The notes beneath the pieces were generated by a model, which was not told the origin of the DNA, did no database searches, and saw only the letters and a program-made list of their open reading frames with translations. From Thermoplasmatota archaeon (lineage in GTDB: Archaea > Thermoplasmatota > Thermoplasmata > UBA10834), in NCBI GenBank assembly GCA_022848805.1, contig JAJISI010000062.1, positions 1 through 7,358 on the forward strand: a stretch of 7,358 nucleotides of DNA, given 5' to 3'. This document shows positions 4,776-7,358 of the stretch, piece after piece. Position numbers and translations under genes: made by a program. Numbering within the stretch: the stretch's first letter is position 1; each line of letters starts with the position of its first letter.

Positions 4776-6164
4776 GTGCCAGCTGGTCCCGATGCGACGA
4801 CGCATCGCATCACTTATGACGAAGTCTGTGCGAACTGTGGTACGTCGATTCCCGGGCAGGGGTCATACTGCCCCAACTGCGGCAGTCCGAAACCGTCGCT
4901 CATGAAAACTATCGAGCTCGGCCAATCTTACATCGCGCCTCCGCCTGGACCTCCGACTTTCGATTATTACAGGCGGGGGAGACGTGGAGTACGACCGTGG
5001 CGAGACATCGCCCGGTCGATCTCCGCGATTATCATGATATCCTTCGGTGTGTATCTGATTGTATGCTTGACCACGCTCCTGTACGGGATGGATCTGGTGT
5101 TTCCCGAGCTGGAGACGCGGTCTTTCACTCTTCACGTCGTACTCTTTGAGGTCCTGCCCTTCATCACGATGAGCGGGTCGTTGCTATACGGATGGTATCT
5201 CTTCCTCGTGTCCGCAATCGTCGTGTCCGCGATATGGGTGTTCCTCAGAAGCGCGCGCGGATTCGCCGGAGAGCTTACGATGAAGAGCGCGGCCAGGGAC
5301 CACAGCGCGTTCTTCGACATGTGCGGCCTCATGTTCGCGGTGTTCTTCATCAACACGGCCATCGTGCTCGCGATGATGGCCATCGGCAGCGAGGTGGCTG
5401 ACCCCATCGAGGAAATGGAGACCTGGGAGTTATTGTTCGTACTGGCGAACGCATCGGTGTGGGAGGAACTCATCATCAGAGTGTTGATGATCGGGCTTCC
5501 GTTGATCGCGGTCGACACTGCCATGCGACGGGGCTTCAAGAAGCCTCACAAGTACGTACTTGGAGGCGGTATATCGATCGGTCGAGCCGAGGTCGCACTG
5601 ATTCTCATCTCCTCCATCATATTCGGGTTCGGGCATCTCGAAGGATGGGGCGTGTGGAAGGTGTTCCCATCCGGTCTGGCCGGCGTGGCCTTCGGGTACA
5701 TGTATCTCAAGCACGGGCTGGCAGCTTCGGTTCTGCTTCACTTCTCGTTCGACTACTTGTCGATGCCTCTGCTCGTGTTCGACGACTCGCTCGCATTGAC
5801 GCTTGCCGTTGGAATCGGCATTCTCCTATGGATCGGTCTTGGTCTCATGTTCGCCATCTACTTCACGATACGAATAGCGGAGTTCCTGAAGGGGAGAACT
5901 TTCTTAGACCCTGAGAGGAGGAGGGCGATGGCACCCGTCCCCACAGGGACTATGTATCGACATCCCCACCCTGCACGTCCGCCCAACGGTTCGATGGGAG
6001 TGGGCCGGCCGTCGGCCCGTGAAAGCCCCCGCTTCAGCGACGGAGGCGGTGCGACGTCGCCCCCCTCGGGGAGCTACTTCGTCTGTCCGGTCTGTGGTTC
6101 CACCGAAGCGAGATGGATGGATGGTAAGCTGCAGTGCTTGAGCTGTGGGAGATTATTCGAGTAG
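4776..6164 (+). CDS. CPBP-family (CAAX/Rce1-like) intramembrane protease with N- and C-terminal zinc ribbons
   Basis: A 462-residue polytopic membrane protein. An N-terminal zinc ribbon (Cys18, Cys21, Cys32, Cys35) is followed by a Pro-rich linker and several hydrophobic segments (about 78-104, 118-155, 180-205, 215-245, 270-290, 295-312, 316-375). The CPBP/Abi catalytic motifs are all visible: EELIIR (230-235, EExxxR), FGFGH (283-287, FxxxH) and HFSFD (322-326, HxxxD). This is the glutamate-dependent intramembrane protease fold of Rce1. A disordered Pro/Gly/Ser-rich stretch (about 385-430) leads to a second zinc ribbon (Cys437, Cys440, Cys454, Cys457). The GTG start is chosen because the next in-frame Met would cut off the first ribbon and because the TATA box is 31 bases upstream. 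The substrate is unknown. The 3' end overlaps the convergent isomerase gene by 12 bases. Confidence 0.86.
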   Translation: MPAGPDATTHRITYDEVCANCGTSIPGQGSYCPNCGSPKPSLMKTIELGQSYIAPPPGPPTFDYYRRGRRGVRPWRDIARSISAIIMISFGVYLIVCLTTLLYGMDLVFPELETRSFTLHVVLFEVLPFITMSGSLLYGWYLFLVSAIVVSAIWVFLRSARGFAGELTMKSAARDHSAFFDMCGLMFAVFFINTAIVLAMMAIGSEVADPIEEMETWELLFVLANASVWEELIIRVLMIGLPLIAVDTAMRRGFKKPHKYVLGGGISIGRAEVALILISSIIFGFGHLEGWGVWKVFPSGLAGVAFGYMYLKHGLAASVLLHFSFDYLSMPLLVFDDSLALTLAVGIGILLWIGLGLMFAIYFTIRIAEFLKGRTFLDPERRRAMAPVPTGTMYRHPHPARPPNGSMGVGRPSARESPRFSDGGGATSPPSGSYFVCPVCGSTEARWMDGKLQCLSCGRLFE

Positions 6165-6914
6165 GCCGGCAAGAACACGCTTGCTCGACACCGCGCTGTC
6201 AAGGTCGCCCGACTCTATTATCATGTTTCCGTCGTAGCCTCCACGGTCTACCGATGTCAGGATCCTAGGGAGGTCCGCGCTTCCATGGTCGACCTCATTG
6301 TGCTGATCCCACGAACCGTCGTTGTTGTGCAGATGGACGTTCCGGAACATGTCGACATGTTCGAGCATGGCGTCCACCTGTTCCGCGGTGTTCGCGTGTC
6401 CCATATCGAAGCAGACTCTCAGCTCGGTGCCCTCGATCACCTCGAGGAGTTCCGCCGCGGTGGTGCATGTACCGTTGATACCTTTCGGCATGTTCTCCAA
6501 CGCGATGGTGACCGAGCTCTCCACAGCCGCCATGGATATACTCTTCAGGGATTTCTTCATCTGGGACACGACCGACGACCGGTCCAGGAAGGCGATTCCC
6601 GTGATGAACGCCGGGTGGATTGTGAGAACCTGGAGGTCCTGCCTTCTGCAGAACTCCGCCGTGCGGACGATGTCGTCGACCGCGGCGAGTCTCATCCGCT
6701 CGTAGAGGCTGCCTATGTTGACATCGCTCATAGGACCGTGCACCTGGAAACGTAAGTCGTACGAGTGTGCCGCCTCAGCCATCACGGGCTCCACCTTCTC
6801 GATCGTGTGCTCGACCTCCACCAGCACCTCCCATAGCTGGAACTGCCTGGAAATCTTCTCTAGCATACTGGAAAAATCCTGGAAACAGAACGAGGTGGAG
6901 GCGACGCCGATCAC
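6153..6914 (-). CDS. Sugar phosphate isomerase/epimerase-like TIM-barrel protein
   Basis: A 253-residue cytosolic protein of the xylose isomerase-like TIM-barrel (AP endonuclease 2/IolE) superfamily. Strand-end motifs are seen in order: QVHGP (57-61), TIHPAF (98-103), IALENMP (137-143), CFDMGHAN (168-175), NVHLHNNDGSWDQHN (192-206), DLPRIL (214-219) and MIIES (231-235). His59, His100, Glu140, Asp170, His173, His196, His205 and Glu234 are candidate divalent-metal ligands. The substrate cannot be assigned; members include isomerases, epimerases and endonuclease IV, and the lack of fuller endonuclease motifs favours a sugar enzyme. The start is GTG, overlapping the stop of the upstream gene (GTGA), with GGAGG seven bases before it inside that gene. 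Translational coupling is therefore likely. Confidence 0.85.
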   Translation of the reverse strand: MIGVASTSFCFQDFSSMLEKISRQFQLWEVLVEVEHTIEKVEPVMAEAAHSYDLRFQVHGPMSDVNIGSLYERMRLAAVDDIVRTAEFCRRQDLQVLTIHPAFITGIAFLDRSSVVSQMKKSLKSISMAAVESSVTIALENMPKGINGTCTTAAELLEVIEGTELRVCFDMGHANTAEQVDAMLEHVDMFRNVHLHNNDGSWDQHNEVDHGSADLPRILTSVDRGGYDGNMIIESGDLDSAVSSKRVLAGLLE

Positions 6915-7294
6915 GAACCGCCCTCCTCTGATGAGAGGTTTGGCGCGATGATATCGATCAGGCTGACTATGTCCTCGGCCCGGATCACTACCTCGATATC
7001 ACCGAGCGGATGCTCTCCGTCCGCGAAGGATACCTTCCCGAGCGTCGCGACCTGTTTATTGAGTTTGAAGTGCGTCTCATCTCCACTCATACCTCTTCGG
7101 AGCATCTTCCTCGCCGCCGATCGGATGCGCTGCCTAGCTAGCTGCTCGGCGAAGGCCTCGATACTGCCGGCCCGCGCGGTCATCGAATCGTCGCCCTCCA
7201 CCACCGCGTCTGGAAAAAGCTTCGTGACCGCCTCCGCGACGGTCGCCCTCTCCTCCGTCGGGAAGCATCTGACGACCATCCGGATGTCGGGCAT
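6911..7294 (-). CDS. DUF54 (COG1325-type) archaeal RNA-binding domain protein
   Basis: A 127-residue soluble protein. The N-terminal strand IRMVVRCFPTEER (4-16) leads into a helix, as in the archaeal family annotated as a predicted exosome-associated or RNA-binding protein (DUF54). The family pattern is seen in RIRSAARKMLRRGMSGDETH (56-75), FKLNKQVATLGKVSF (76-90), HPLGDIEVVI (95-104) and LIDIIAP (112-118). Function is known only by prediction. The ATG at 7294 is chosen over an in-frame start at 7327, because a TATA box begins 30 bases upstream of 7294 and the 7327 start would lie upstream of that box. The gene is the first of a two-gene operon with the TIM-barrel protein, with which it overlaps by 4 bases. 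Confidence 0.83.
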   Translation of the reverse strand: MPDIRMVVRCFPTEERATVAEAVTKLFPDAVVEGDDSMTARAGSIEAFAEQLARQRIRSAARKMLRRGMSGDETHFKLNKQVATLGKVSFADGEHPLGDIEVVIRAEDIVSLIDIIAPNLSSEEGGS

Positions 7295-7316
7295 TGGCCA
7301 GCCATGCCCGGAAAGA

Positions 7317-7324
7317 TATTTAAA
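7317..7324 (-). promoter_or_regulatory. Archaeal TATA box for the DUF54-isomerase operon
   Basis: TTTAAATA on the minus strand starts 30 bases before ATG 7294, predicting a leaderless transcript. The core TTTAAA is self-complementary, so it could also serve the plus strand, where an ATG begins at 7350 just before the window edge. No further gene can be supported beyond that point. Confidence 0.6.
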
Positions 7325-7358
7325 CACGTCCGCACTAGATTGCGAGGAAATGAAGAAG

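Overview
The window looks like a piece of a euryarchaeal chromosome, most likely from the Thermoplasmata/Methanomassiliicoccales side of the tree (inference, moderate confidence). It shows AT-rich archaeal TATA elements 30-31 bases ahead of several start codons (a leaderless pattern) and GGAGG-type ribosome binding sites inside operons. Its protein families are typical of archaea: a type IV pilin-like protein, a DUF835 protein, a KaiC/GvpD-like ATPase, a V4R protein, a winged-helix plus NTPase regulator and a DUF54 RNA-binding protein. No RNA gene, insertion sequence, CRISPR array or phage gene was found. Coding density is high and the longest stretch without a gene is about 290 bases.

Layout. 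On the left, a pilin-like secreted or surface protein (minus strand, cut by the window edge) is divergent from a winged-helix/NTPase regulator (plus). The regulator is convergent, with only 4 bases between stop codons, with a minus-strand block read as V4R sensor, KaiC-like ATPase, DUF835 protein and, after 57 bases, a corrinoid adenosyltransferase. A clear TATA box precedes the V4R gene. Next come a 290-base intergenic stretch with an imperfect dyad, a small unrecognised minus-strand protein of 82 residues, and, divergent from it, a plus-strand membrane protease of the CPBP/Rce1 type with a zinc ribbon at each end. The protease gene overlaps tail to tail by 12 bases with a minus-strand pair: a TIM-barrel sugar phosphate isomerase/epimerase-like protein, preceded in the same transcript by a DUF54 RNA-binding protein.

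How the genes may work together. The most unusual unit is V4R-KaiC-DUF835. The V4R protein keeps four zinc-ligand positions with the spacing I recall for the phenol sensors MopR/DmpR, so it may be a small-molecule sensor. The KaiC-like protein keeps its P-loop but lacks the paired glutamates of classical KaiC. The DUF835 protein reads like a RecA-fold relative without a P-loop. Together they could form a ligand-controlled ATPase/pseudo-ATPase signalling complex. The adenosyltransferase behind them raises the possibility of a tetrapyrrole or corrinoid connection. This is inference from gene order and motifs; nothing here proves the ligand or output.
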